Assembly: GCA_007922305.1 (NCBI GenBank)
Contig: ML677343.1
Coordinates: 29,145,915 to 29,209,914, forward strand
Direction: 5' to 3'
Length of the DNA: 64,000 bases
Source of the DNA: Dermatemys mawii
Taxonomy: Eukaryota; Chordata; Testudines; Dermatemydidae
Below are positions 10,871 to 23,005 of the stretch, one piece after another. How positions within the stretch are numbered: the stretch's first letter is position 1; each line of letters begins with the position of its first letter. The notes beneath the pieces are model-generated. The model was not told where the DNA came from, made no database searches, and saw nothing but the letters and a program-made list of their open reading frames with translations. The position numbers and the translations under genes were made by a program.

Positions 10871-13535
10871 GTTTCGTATTTACCTGTTTAGAAGGCTCTC
10901 AACTGAGTTCAAGGGACTTTGGATCAGGCCCTGATTGTACAGCCCCTGCTTTGCTTGAACTTTCTGACAAATTATTTTGACAGTTTTTGATGGTCTCTTT
11001 TAACCATTATCATTAGTGTCCTATTCAGAGAGATGGCATAGAAGAGATTGCCCACCAAAAGGACAGAGCAATATTTAGAATTTATTGAATCACATACTCA
11101 TTTTCTAATGTAATCAATAGCAAACTAAATCTAGCCCTCCTACGTTTTTGTCATACAAATAAATCTGTCCATGTGGGGTTTATATGTGGATTATATGGGA
11201 AAATTACAGATTAATGCATATGAGGACCAAGCAAGCATTAATATGTCATCTACTAATATAAACAGGAAAACCAATGCCTTCCCTGCTTATTGGTTTAGTG
11301 AATAAAGCTAAGTTAAGGCCCTTGGTCTTATACTGAAAATATCTCCATCAGTTTTAATAACATATTGTAAACAAATGTGAGTCATAACCTTTTCCCCCCA
11401 ATGGGAAAATAATACTGCATTTGGATATAAGAACATTTGATATTAGGAAAAACACCCCTTGAATTAGTTTGGCAAGAAAATATTTATTGAAGTTTGATTT
11501 TTTTTAAAAAAAATTGAACATGCGACTGAAACCACAGGTTTTCCTGTCAAATGCATGCTGCTGGTTTTTAAATTAAATCTTGGGTTTCAAAGACTGACAA
11601 TGCTTTCAACATGTTAGATTAAGAATGGGCCCTTTTGCTTTATAATTATAGATACAAAAGAAAGGACTCCCCCCGACTTTTGTACATTTGTTCCTTAAAT
11701 CTGTCTCAGACCACCTACACAAAATGAAACTTGGAGGTCTCTGCTTAGCTCTTTGGGGACAGGCATCCATCTCCTCCACAGTTGCACTCCCAGTAGTTAG
11801 CTATGTATATATATATTCCTATCTTTCCTGGATATATTTCTCTTGAGAGGTAGAAAAACGGAGTAGTTAAACAGAGACAACACTAATTCTTCTTTCCCAA
11901 GACCCATGGCTTAACTCCTACCTTCCGTTCTAACTGCAGGGAGTGTTAGCTCAAACCCTGCTGCCCAGTAATTTAAACCAAAATTACAACACACCGTTTC
12001 CCATAATTTGCACAAATGGGATATCAGTAAGGTCCCAAGATGGAGCTGGGAGAGAAAGTGAATTGTCCTCAATCATATCCCTTGACAAGGTGACCTCTGC
12101 AGGGTCAGGCTGGAGGGCACGTGAAGAGTGGGTTGGGGAAATTTTCACCACAGCTGCCTGCTCACACCTGGTCTGTGCAGAAAAGGAGGACGCTGCTTAC
12201 AATTTGGACCAAACTATGAGCCTTTCATTTCTCCCAGCAAAAATGCTCGCATAAGGCATTGCAGGCAGAGTTTGCATCAAAATAGCTTTAAACCATTTTT
12301 ACCTCCTAGCCCTGCTTGTTTGCAGAAGGATACATGTGCCACTCTTTCACCCTGGGATTAATCAGTGTGCCAGTGTAAAATATTAAAGATAACTGGGTGA
12401 CATGATCGAGAACAGTTGATTCCTATAACGCGGGAGAATTTACTTGCAAAATATGATCTCTGTCCCTGCATGTGATTTGTCATCACACAGATATGATTCT
12501 TTAGGGAAATAAAAGCAGGCTGCCACATCAGCAGGTGTGCAGAGGTGCCTTGTTACATGGTCGATCTATCTATTAGAGCTATGTGAATACTCCTTAGTGT
12601 TTGTTCATTTTTATTCCAGTTCCAAATGGCTGTTCCATTCAACCACACTCATACCTCTCATTATTTGGTACTGTCAAATTAGTGCACAAACATATTCTGT
12701 TTGCATGAATGTCTGGGAAATAGCTTCTCTTTGTGGGTGAAATAAACTCCAGTGCAGAGCCTGGGACATATGAGCCACTTAAGCCCTCAAGACAGTACTT
12801 AAGTTTAATCTCAAAATAGTACTCACTTAGGTCTTGCTCTGTAGAGGGTGAATTTGAATCATAAAGAATATAGTGTGAACCTCATAGCCTCTGGAATCTA
12901 TTAATCTGCCTGGCTCCAATATCAGCTCTTTTTTCAGTCAATATCCCATAATTAGGTTGCATATTACATTTTTTTCATGTACCTATACATATATGTTAAT
13001 GTACCATTTAATCATGTTTTTTATAAATTTCCATTCCTGTCTCACCACTTTTTACATGCAAGGTAATTACCTCTTTAATTAGAATAACCTCTAAAATTAG
13101 AATAACCTGAACATGCACACAAAAATGGTCTAGTCCAACGAATGGACTGACAACCTGTAAAGCTCTCTCTATACCTTCTCCAAATAGATTTAAATGAATT
13201 CCTTTTTTTTAGCATGCTTGGAAAAAAATGAACCCCAAACCAAGTCCAAACAAATTAGGGTTTATTGCTGTTCTCTAACGCTAAAGAGAGGTTTGATGGA
13301 TTGAAACAGTTTTTATATTGAAAAATAAAGCAAACAGATTATCCTGGCTTAAAATTTGTAAACTATTTTTTCCTCCCTGGTGCTATGCAATTTGAAACAG
13401 GTGAGATAATAAATACAGACTTCAAGTTTTCTCATGAAGAAGGCCAAGAAGCATTTTTGACTTCATCACCAAAGCAGACTCTCAGCTGCAGGGTTTTCTG
13501 ATGCTTTCACAGATAAGGATTAGGGTCACAGGGGA
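10871..13535. other. Unique non-coding sequence
   Basis: No gene recognised. It contains an A/T run near 11500-11515 and short TATATATA near 11808. Open frames at 11943-12361 lack domains, and the neighbourhood shows no promoter or CpG island. Confidence 0.5.
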
Positions 13536-13539
13536 ATCT

Positions 13540-13650
13540 GTGCCCTGATCCTGAACCACTGGTGTTAACGGGACAGTCTCGGGTGTCCTAACTTGTTCTG
13601 AATAGCACTTTACTCCATAAGGAGTCCTGTTGACTTCAGTTTGTGCAGGA
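13540..13650. repeat. Short dispersed repeat (sense-motif family)
   Basis: GCCCTGATCCTGAACCACTG, TGTTAACGGGACAG and GAGTCCTGTTGACTTCAGTT are recognisable parts in the usual order. Confidence 0.45.
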
Positions 13651-14059
13651 GGTTGCTACTGAACATGAGGAATGGTTCTATAATATGGGCCCAATGAAGA
13701 ATAAAATCAGTGACTTAAAAAGCTCAAGAGCCTCTGGAGAAATGACTTACTGCTTCCTGGTTTCTGTTAATTGAGTGTCATTTATTTTTACTTTGTTTTC
13801 TTTAGGCTTCCTTGGCTGTCTTTGTGCTGCCATCCCAGTTTACGTGACATCGTGAATTTGGTTATCCAACGCCATACATGACACCTCCTTACTATGTTCT
13901 GTCTTCCTTAAAGCCTATGGGCCCAGTTCCTCAGGGTGCTAAACCAATGGGGATTGAGGGTTCTCAGTGTCTCACATGATCTCCCAGAGCCTCAATGAGC
14001 CCCTGCAACTGTTAGTTAATTAACATATTTAAATATTCCTTTTGAGGAATATTTTATTA

Positions 14060-14450
14060 GACCCATTTTATAGATGTTAAACAAAAGCACAGAGAGATTA
14101 ATAATGGATTTTATTTAATTACCCTATTATTTGTATTTCAGAAGTGCCAGTTGAGTTCAGTGCCCTGTTGTGCTTGGTCTCATTGGAAGAGACAGTTCCT
14201 GCCCTGAAGAATTTATAATCTAAATAGACAAGACAAAAAGTGAGAGGGGAAACTGAGGTACAGAATGGTTATGTGACTTGCCTGTGGTCACAGAGCTGGG
14301 AATACAACCCAGGTCTCCTGCTTCCTCCTTTAGACCACCCCTAACTCTCGCATATGCTTAGTTTACTTATTTTAATTTATATAATGTTTTAGCATTTAAT
14401 TACTTGCCTGAGGTCATTCAGTGACAGAGATCCCAGATGTCATCTATGAG
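14060..14450 (-). mobile_element. MIR/CORE-like SINE remains
   Basis: Reverse-complement SINE landmarks are CAGTTCCTGCCCTGAAGAAT, TTATAATCTAAATAGACAAG, GAGGGGAAACTGAGGTACAG and TGACTTGCCTGTGGTCACAG, then AACCCAGGTCTCCTGCTTCC. A second, older piece with CCCATTTTATAGATG and ACAGAGAGATTAATAATGG lies just before. At least two old copies are probably merged here. Confidence 0.7.
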
Positions 14451-16065
14451 GGGTTTTGTGGTCTCTTCGATCACAATTTTTCGTTTATCAAACTTATCTC
14501 TCAGGTCTCAGGTGCCAACTCTTCCACTGTGCCAACAATCCCCTAATTAGCAGGACCTAATCTTGAAAATGCCAATGGAGTTGCTTGCAATGGTGGTAAT
14601 ATAGATAGCAAGGCTGGGACTTTGGAGTACAGGTCCAAATGGTGGACAAAGGAAGGGGAGACATGAGAGAGGAACTATTTTACAAATACATATTCACAGC
14701 AGGGAAATATATACATAAAAATATTTTGCAGCAAACTGACAGTCACTCTGCTTGTCAATTCCACTTCATTGCCTCATTTCAGAGAATAAAAAAAAAAACT
14801 TTAAGTTTTTTTCTTTGATTATCCGCACTGTCCTGTGCTGGTTATAAGGCTTTTTACAGCCTTCGCAGAACTGGAAACTATTCCCCCCTCACAACTAGCA
14901 GTCACTCACCCAATGAACAATCACTGAACATTTTCATGCTCCAGAGGCAGTTGCCAATGTATAGGGTAGAGTGAGTCCAGCTTCCTCCACAATCCGTACG
15001 TACTTTCTTCTTCTGGGTCGTGCATTGGCAGAGAGGAAAATAAGGTCATTCAACCCTGACTTGGGAACTGAGCTGTATAAAAAAGCAAGCTTCATCTGAA
15101 GAACAAGATGTGGCAGATACGTATACTGTGGGTTGAGGTCAAAGTTACATCCAATATTTCAACTTCAAGTGATGTATTCTATGCCACAAGTGCTGTGTAT
15201 ATTACTCTGATCAACACAGGCAAGACATATGTCATAATGTTCACCAATGGGTCTCTGTCAGACACGGCAAGTGAACACAAACACCACTAAGTGCATTCCA
15301 GAACAAGACCTCAGAAGGGCTCCTAATCTTACTGCTCCACACTGACTTTTCTGATCCAACAGGCGACTCCCTCTGTACTCACATGAATTCTTGATTCCAA
15401 TAATTGCTTGGTTATTTTTCTTTATCTCCCTGCTTTCTCCATTAGGGTATTCCACTGGGAACGATCATCATTCATTGGGTCAGCCCAAGTTGTCCCCGAA
15501 TCAGAGCACTGGCAGCACTTCACTTATTAGTTGGCCAGCTCATGGGATCCTGGCAACCTCTTTCTCTCTGCGAGGATAGGGTCCAAGCTGTTCTTTGATG
15601 TTGTCAAGCCATGACTTCCACTGGTCTCCCTGCTGATTTCTTTGCTCTTTCTCCCTGGGAGTATAAAGCCACAGGGAAGTTCTTACTGTTGTATCAGGCC
15701 CAGTGCCAGTGGGGCTTCAGTCTTTGTTACTGTGTTCTGCAGACAGTCTGTCCAGTCTAGGCTTATAATTGGGATGTTTTGCTGTTCTGCGAACGTCATG
15801 GATTTCAGCTGGACAAGTTTTTACATCTATCTACCTATCAATGTAACTTTTGTAACACTGAATCTCTCTGAAATCAGAAGGCATAATAATAATCCAAGTA
15901 AAATGTAGAGTTCAAAAGTTACCCTGAACTGGTTCTGTAGTATCTGTGTTTGGAAACATAGATGAGAGGATGAAATCCAAATTTCTGGTGAGTTACTGAT
16001 TTATTTCCATTAATTCAGCCTCAAAGTTTGAAATATGTGGAGTAAACAGACACCATTCCCTAGAT
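14451..16065. other. Unique non-coding sequence
   Basis: No recognised gene or repeat. Several 60-88 codon open frames (15108-15908) show no domain, no splice context and no codon pattern I trust. Confidence 0.5.
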
Positions 16066-16069
16066 CTTT

Positions 16070-16140
16070 ATGGGTGAAATCTGACATCATTGACGTCAAT
16101 GGCAAAACTCCCATTAACTTCAGTGGAGTTGATTCCGCAC
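16070..16140. repeat. Short dispersed repeat (sense-motif family, clear copy)
   Basis: GGGTGAAATCTGACATCATT, GACGTCAATGGCAAAACTCC and CATTAACTTCAGTGGAGTTG. The GTCAATGG and CCATTAACTTC halves are inverted, so this copy can fold. Confidence 0.6.
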
Positions 16141-16829
16141 TGTTACTTATTTTCTTGCTTTATTTTATGGACCTTTCACTCTAATACTAAAGCAATGCAA
16201 GTATTCTTTTCCAACACAAGTCTTTGTATCCCATAATCGCTATTAGATTCAAAGTACTCCCTATGTGTTTTTTAAAAAAACAAGCTGGGGAAAAAACAGG
16301 TAAGCTCTATAAACTGATCTGTGAGATCTGTAAAAACAACCCTGTTTGAAAAGAGAGAGCAATTGAAATAGTCAAGTTAAACAAAGCACACATTTGCGCT
16401 ACACAGAAGATTAATAAATGTGCGTATTGGAGACCACACATCTTGGGCGCTCAGATAGCATCATCAACCACTCAAGCTTCATTCGGTTCCCATGATGTCT
16501 CTTTGATGCCTTTATAGAAGCTACCTGGCCAGAATCACCACCTATAGAATCTGCGCAAGCAGCCAGTTTTGATGTGATAGGGTTATGGGATTGTCCCATT
16601 ATTCTCCATTATCCCATTCTTGCAGCATTATTCTGATTAACTGACTGAAAACTGTTCATAGTGGAAGGAATTTTTGTTTCCTTCAGGCTGATTTGGTGGC
16701 AATACGCAGTGTTCTTCCAGTCCAGGGCTTGTTTTTGCCAGAAACTTTTCCAGCAGCCTTCCTCAGACTGTTTAGAAATAATAACGTAAGATGGATTCAG
16801 AGGGAATACAAGTAAATTAATAATTTACC

Positions 16830-17190
16830 TAGCAGCTTACATTTTTAAAGCACTGCAAAACTGAATTAATCTACAGCCCCTACCCCGCAAAGATTTGAAC
16901 ACCTGTAAGATCATCTGTGATGAGCAAACACAGCCACAGAGCATGTTTAAAAGACTCTCCTGAGACACACACAGTGAGTCAGTTGCATTTAGGATTTGAA
17001 GAACTCGGAACAAGTCATGACTTCCAAGGCCTTGCATTTAATACTAGACACAACAGCATGGGACGTCTAGTACCAAGAACAGAAATGACACAAACACCTT
17101 TATAATGAGTCATTGGTCAATCTGAGATGAGAACCCAGGAGTTCTTTATGCTAGTTTTATGCTTTGGCCACTAGGCCATGCTGCCTATTA
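16830..17190 (-). mobile_element. MIR/CORE-like SINE, diverged
   Basis: Reverse-complement parts are GCACTGCAAAACTGAATTAA, CAGCCCCTACCCCGCAAAGA, then GAGAACCCAGGAGTTCTTTA and CTTTGGCCACTAGGCCATGC. The last part corresponds to the tRNA-like head (A-box side) of this SINE. Confidence 0.6.
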
Positions 17191-17229
17191 CATCATAGCT
17201 CTGACTCCTTCTGCCAAAGCAGTATTGTT

Positions 17230-17400
17230 CACACTAGCCTATTCTCCAGTGCTCTGCCCATTCCAGTTCTGAATGATTCAAGTGATGAGACTTCCATCAC
17301 TTCATCCAAGAAACTCTTTAACTAATAGGTCTCTCAGGCCAGAATAGGGATTTGTGATACCTGCCCGGTATACTTAGCCTGAGAACTTTTTGAAATTAAT
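17230..17400 (-). mobile_element. Possible old CR1 LINE fragment
   Basis: CTATTCTCCAGTGCTCTGCC, AAGTGATGAGACTTCCATCA and TTCATCCAAGAAACTC follow, loosely, the reverse complement of the CR1 ORF2 end. Divergence is high and the call is tentative. Confidence 0.35.
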
Positions 17401-17469
17401 CAAGGATCTGAAGAACTGGGCCAAAATTCTGTCCTTGACATCACTGGTCTGTTGGTTGTTAGAAGACAG

Positions 17470-17600
17470 AGTTGGAAGCTGGATGATTTGGGGGATCTGA
17501 GCCTGGTTGATACATCATTTAATGGGGTGACCTTTGGCAAGTTCTTAACCTCTATCATCCCAGCTGGAAAACTGAATAAACAGCAAGACCTTCCTAAAAT
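17470..17600 (+). mobile_element. MIR-like SINE fragment
   Basis: The + strand reads GATCTGAGCCTGGTTGATAC, GGGGTGACCTTTGGCAAGTT and CTTAACCTCTATCATC, matching the MIR core order (B-box region, TGTGACCTTGGGCAAGT, CTTAACCTCT). The 122-codon minus-strand frame at 17400-17768 is largely antisense to it. Confidence 0.6.
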
Positions 17601-18535
17601 CCTGCTTGTGTATCTACATTGAGCTTTCTCACTTACAGGAAAAAGAACCAGATCATATGGTCTGTGCTTTATTTCCTTTTCAGTTGAATGAAATGACAGT
17701 GAGGACTGATCACTCACGTAAAGCAGATTGTATGCTGGCTCTGCTTTATAACATGTGCTCTCTTGCACTTGAGAACATGGGTTAATAATATTGTTCTTTC
17801 AGAAAAGATTATAGTTCTCTGAAAGATTTCAGACAAACATCCTAAGAAGACTTAGCAACCTCAATATGTTTGACTTGGAATCAAACTTTATTTCTAATTA
17901 GACAGTCTTCAGCAGTCTGTCAGAAAGCTCAGTGACCTGCCAATTTTCACACCTAAAGCTAAAAAAAAAAAGATTTATTCTCAATAAAAGTCACAAAAAA
18001 TATCCACTCATTTCTACCACTAAGAAATTCCCAGAATGTTTAAGTTGCTCATTCTCCATTCAGACACATACATATGAAGAACTAAGATCCTGATCCCAAT
18101 AAGTAACTGTACAGAATCCAGTATGAGGAGAAAACTTTTTAAATGTCTCTGAGTTTCCATAGAAAATGAAACAAAAATTCAGTACCTTTAAAGAAGTCTG
18201 GATTCTTTAAAATAACCCAAGCCAGCGAAAACCAGTGTTTTAGCTGCTTAAATCAAAATATTGTCATTTTAAAACCAAAATCTAAAGGAGAATGAGAAAA
18301 AATACCAAAGAGTGTCCCGGACAAATTCAGTGCCAGTATAAGCTGTACAGTTCGGTGCAGCTTGAATTGGGGGCCCATGGTTTTTTAAAAGAATCTTATT
18401 GCATGCCACAATATTTTCCCTCCAAATTTTGTTGATTTAGATTTATTGTTGTTGTACGCTAGACCTAAAATTAGCTCAGATGTGTCAACTTGTGCAGAGA
18501 GTTTTGTAGTATGAAGCTGCATACCAAATGCTTTT
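17601..18535. other. Unique non-coding sequence
   Basis: AT-rich. An A11 run lies near 17960. No gene or repeat recognised. Confidence 0.5.
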
Positions 18536-18539
18536 TAAA

Positions 18540-18680
18540 TAACAGATGGTGAAAAAATGAAAAAAAAATCATTCTGACATTTTTCAGCAAACTGTTTTCC
18601 CCCGATGGTTGTCAAAATTTCGTTTTGAAGGAAATTTTCCAACTGTTTTTTATTCTCATTTTATTTATTTATTACTTTTT
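18540..18680. repeat. AAATTTTTC foldback repeat fragment
   Basis: GTGAAAAAATGAAAAAAAAT, CAAAATTTCGTTTTGAAGG and AAATTTTCCAACTGTTTTTT show the alternating GAAA/TTTC words of this family. Confidence 0.4.
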
Positions 18681-19619
18681 TTATTGTGTGAAAGGACTTG
18701 ATTCTGAAGCCTTACACAGGTAAAATTCGTATAGACTTCCTAACAGTTTTGCCTGAATAAAGACTAATGGACTTGGTTGTGTCTTAAATTGGAAGTTTGG
18801 CTGGGCTGTGAAGGAATTCTGGAGCTGCTCACTGAAAAGATATAGAAGAAACCATTTGCCTCAAGGAAGCTGGAGAACACCAAGCTGTGTTTTAAGAACT
18901 GACTGATGACGTGACATTTCATTCATGGCTGACATTTGTGCAGTAGAGTTGCATGCATGTCTTACTGTTCAAGACCAGAATTTTCCAGAGATCATCACTC
19001 ACATTGTGTGCTTGTCATGTCTGAAAATGTGTTCCTTATTTAGGTGCCTCTGTCAGAGCAGAAATCTTTGGAAAATGTGGCCTCTGATGTACAAAGCACA
19101 CAGTGCTATTGTAATGTACCACAGTGTCATCACTGCATAACGAACAGTGGCATAGCACTGGAATGTAATTCCCCCCCCGCCCGCCAACTGCCAAAGTGCT
19201 TCTATCCCCAGAAAGGCTCACTTCTAAAGGTAGTTATGTTTCCCTAGTCTATACAATTCTTTGTCTTTCTCTAGAGACTGTCCACAATTGATTGTGGTGA
19301 TGATTTTGAGATGTGGGCATCTGTTCATGAGGGACTAGGATTGAGACCAACTAGCTCTTGTCAGAGGCTAATGAGCAACAGCTATCGAATGGTAACAATT
19401 TCTGTGTCAAACTGGGCTGGATTCAAACTAGCGAAAGAGATGTGAAAAGTATCATTATATTCCCTGACCCTTTAGGTCATCAAAAGCTGATTCTTTTAAA
19501 AACAAATAAATTAAGGGCCTCCATTTATAGTGCTGCTTGGAGAGGACAGGTTTTCATTACACAGTTGAAAAGTGTAAAGGAAGGCCTGTGAAAAATGGGA
19601 GTTCAGTGCGTATTTTTCA
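18681..19619. other. Unique non-coding sequence
   Basis: No recognised gene. A C-rich run (about 19171-19183) is present. The open frames in 18925-19591 overlap each other on both strands and show no domain. Confidence 0.5.
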
Positions 19620-20010
19620 TCATTAACGTTCACGAAAGGCTAAATTTCACCTCATTTACCACTAAGCAGAAATCTCTTTCTCTCTCTTCCTTCATTATTC
19701 CTTTGTGAAAAATAACAAATTTCCACTCTGGAAGGAACGACACATTTCGCATATTTCCCCCATGTGAAATTTTGCCTTTTTGAGAGGAAACAGAAATATT
19801 TTTGCTTTAATGACACTAATAGAACCAGATTTGTCTCCATTATTTTTGCTGCTGCTTCACATTTTTTATGCACCCCTCTGCCTCCTTTTTTGCTATTAAC
19901 AATCCTCAGATGCAGAGGAAAATGTTGTTCATTGTCAGCTGCAGTGATTGTAGAGTTTGACATGCCAGTGTACTTTACATGCCTGTAAACAGGCCTGCTG
20001 GGACTTTTCA
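19620..20010. promoter_or_regulatory. Candidate conserved non-coding element
   Basis: A repeat-free block with balanced composition. It has SOX-like words (GCTATTAACAATCC, TTCATTGTC), a CAGCTG E-box at about 19938 and pyrimidine tracts at the left. Its look resembles deeply conserved vertebrate enhancers, but that is impression only. An alignment to chicken or human would decide it. Confidence 0.2.
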
Positions 20011-20069
20011 ACACTTAATCAGAGCACCTGGTACAATAACGTGCAATAGTGTCCTGAAGACCTTTTTCA

Positions 20070-20130
20070 TCTGTTAGTCAAAATTCCTGTTGATTTCCAT
20101 GAGAGTTTTGCCTGATTAAGGTCTAGGTGA
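20070..20130. repeat. Short dispersed repeat (sense-motif family)
   Basis: AAAATTCCTGTTGATTTCCA then GAGAGTTTTGCCTGATTAAG. A further diverged piece lies at 20240-20325 (CCAAATCCTGCTCTCC, AAAGTCAATGAGTC). Confidence 0.45.
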
Positions 20131-20899
20131 GAACTTCCAGAGTTGGTCAATGCTAATAAAATTAGCGAACATGACCTTGCTTTCTCAGCTAATAATTTCC
20201 TTGCAGCTACTATGACATCTGACCATTCTTCTGTTGTAACTCATGGGCCAAATCCTGCTCTCCTTGCTCAACTCCATAGTTCTGTGAAAGTCAATGAGTC
20301 ACACACTGGCCCATACTATGGCTCCTTTGAGCTGCTGCAGCAAACAGTCTAACTTCTGTTTGTGCCAGCCGTTAATTGCATCTGCCACAATGTGGGAGAC
20401 CAACTGGAGGTCAAGAGGAAGCCTCTTGGAAGATCCCACTAAGAGCAACATTATTTTTTTCTAATAAAATAACCCAGTAAATTCATGTTTGGGAACTTAT
20501 AGTAGTATGCATAAAACTTGTGTGGCAATCAATGTCATTATCTGGTAGGTATCATTTGTTCTATATTTGGGCACCAGAACCACAGAGCAATATTTTCGAG
20601 TTGTCTCCCCCGAAATCAACCCATAGACAATACTGATATCAGGAAGGAGCTGTCTGTACTTTAATATTACATGGAGCCAGCCAAATGAGGGGACATCAGG
20701 CTTCATGTCAGTCTAGCTTATTACTCATACCAAATTCTTGATTTTATAGAGTCTAATTCTTTTGAGATAATAAGTGCTTCCTGCAAGATACCATAAGTGT
20801 TAAATGTTCCATTCAGGATGGGGCCAATATGTTTGACAAAGGAGTCTCTTCTTTAAGGACCAAACACTCAAATCCTTACTCAAGAAGATTCCCATTGAT

Positions 20900-21400
20900 A
20901 TCATGATCTGTCCCCTAATTAAGTCATGTGCATAATCCCCATTCTATCAACATTCCACTCTCAAAAACTCAATAGCCAGGGAGAAATGAATGTTTGGATT
21001 CATTCTTGTTTTTCCTTACTGGACGTTTATTTAACACCGGAAAGATTATTAAAGATGTTATCATCTCAGAGAGAGTTCACAGGGGAATTTCTCTCTGACT
21101 GTATTATTATTCCAAACACAGTCGGCTGGCTGTTATCTTTAGCTAATAAATGTATATTAAACAGGCAACACAGCTCAACTGTGCACTGACTGTAATTTCA
21201 TTTGGATTTTGATATAATGTAAATATCACATTATCATCATCTTTGTTCAGTTTAAAATGGTTCTATCTTTCTTTGCTTATCTGATAATCCTTTAGGTAAT
21301 GGCTCATTGTCACTTTTTAGGTTATTGGAGCTTTAATTGAAGTGCTCTTTTAATATTTTCAGCCCTATTTTATTTGTGCTTCTTGTTGCTGAATTCTTAG
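20900..21400. promoter_or_regulatory. Candidate conserved non-coding element
   Basis: A repeat-free AT-rich block with GATA-like words (GTTATCATCTCAG, CTGTTATCTTTAG, TTATCTGATAATCC) and a CTTTAATTGAAGTGC word. No coding frame is convincing. Conservation is a guess from sequence texture, not shown. Confidence 0.2.
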
Positions 21401-21784
21401 GTCTGTTGGCAATTTGTATGGACTGTTACCACTTAAAGATCATATTCTGTCTGTAGTTGGAGTCCCCATTCCAACGTGCTTCCCTGAAGTAGAAGGTAGA
21501 GCCATGCTCCAAGGGATTGGGGTATTGCAATAGACTTTACATGGAATTACACCTTAAGACCACCCAGAAACTACAACTAATGCAGTATACACAGAAAACT
21601 TGCTTGCTTGTGCTTCTTGTCAATGAATAGGTTTCCAATTCATTTCCGTTTGCATTTCAACATATTGATTTTAACCCAAAAGGTCCTCAATGGTTTAGAT
21701 CATAGGTACCTCCCAGACCATCCTCTGTAAAATCATCTGCTGCAGTTGAACCATGTGCTTAATTGAGATGGTTTGCATGTTGGG

Positions 21785-21870
21785 GCCCAGGGTCTCGGAT
21801 GGTGAAAATCAGCCTAGCTCCATTGACTGTCAACAGAGCTACACCAGTTTATACTAGGTGGGAATCTGTC
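21785..21870. repeat. Short dispersed repeat (sense-motif family, clear copy)
   Basis: CTAGCTCCATTGACTGTCAA, CAGAGCTACACCAGTTTATA and GGTGGGAATCTGTCCC are in the usual order. Confidence 0.55.
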
Positions 21871-22384
21871 CCAGGATGTTTTCAATTTTGATTTTTATGC
21901 ATATAAGTAGATCTCCAGATGGATTTTTAAAAATAACTAAATACAGCTAATAAATAAAAGCTGCCCACCCCCCACTGATCATCATCTGGCAGATGATCCT
22001 GCCTAACCAATCCCCACATACATCTCTTCATTCTTGTCTCCTCCTCCCTGTCACAGATGCAACAGCCAAACCGTCACAAACATCCCAGTTTCTTTTTACT
22101 CACTCATTCTTTCTTTCAGAAACTTGTTTTCAAGTGAACCTGTTCTCAGAGAGGCAGTATCAGGGAGGAGCTATTTAGGTTATGGGGTGGAAACTGAAGA
22201 AGACTCAGCAGTTTTGCATGATTTTTAACCTTGCACCAGGCATCACTTGTCACTTTGGGGGTAGTTTTACTTTGAGTTGTGGTTTCATTTGAGCCAAATG
22301 CAAAGGGATGAGAACTGAGACTGAAGCTACTAAATAGCTCAGAGGTTTGTTGTGGACCACAATCAGTTCAGGCACATCCTAAAC

Positions 22385-22425
22385 TTAAGGTGAAGAAGAG
22401 AGAGAGAGAGAGTGTGTGTGTATAT
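22385..22425. repeat. (GA)n(TG)n compound microsatellite
   Basis: A GA run passes into GTGTGTGTGTATATG. It explains the Thr/His and Leu/Ser-rich open frames around 22368-22580. Confidence 0.85.
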
Positions 22426-22878
22426 GTCTTTTTTGTTATTTTCATGCTCATGATGCTCATGGCCTTCATAGTCCTTTCATATCTCCAGCTCTGCCTCTGT
22501 ATTTTTAGGCCCACTTCCAAATCTGTGACTTCAGGAGAATTTGCCTTAGTTTGAGAAGCACCAGCCTTTGATCCCAGCAACCAAGGTCTTTATTTTTTTA
22601 AGATGGTAATTAAGTGAATTAGTAATGGAAAGTTTTTGCACTTAATGGTCCATTAGATGTCTGAAAAGGTCTGTTTAAAAAACCAAAACAAACCAAAAAA
22701 ATACCCTCCTATAGCTATTTTCTGTTATCTTTCCAATTAAATAACTCTAAATGGAAGGTATGAACTTACAGTCCAGGAAGTGTTTAGTATTTAAACTCCA
22801 TACAAATCAAAAGGCAAGACATTCACTAGCACAGACCAGTATTGTTCGTTTATTATGAGAGCCCTGTGATATAGGAAT

Positions 22879-23005
22879 AGGGTTACCAGATGTCCCGTTT
22901 TTATAGACACAGTCCCAATTTTTGGGTCTTTTTCTTATGTAGGCTCCTGTTGTCCTCCCGCTCCCCCGCAGTCCCAATTTTTCACATTTGCTGTCTGGTC
23001 GCCCT
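22879..23005. mobile_element. Small MITE with AGGGTNACCAGA ends
   Basis: The left end is AGGGTTACCAGATGTCCCG and the right end CTGTCTGGTCGCCCT; the last 12 bases are inverted matches. The interior has CAGTCCCAATTTTTGGGTC and GCAGTCCCAATTTTTCACA. This is a well-known short turtle/crocodilian element of about 130 bp. No clear target duplication is seen. Confidence 0.7.

Noticed and set aside
17400..17768. 122-codon minus-strand frame
   Set aside because: Largely antisense to a MIR-like SINE core on the + strand.
19652..20014. 120-codon minus-strand frame
   Set aside because: No domain; the block looks like non-coding conserved DNA and is partly open on both strands.
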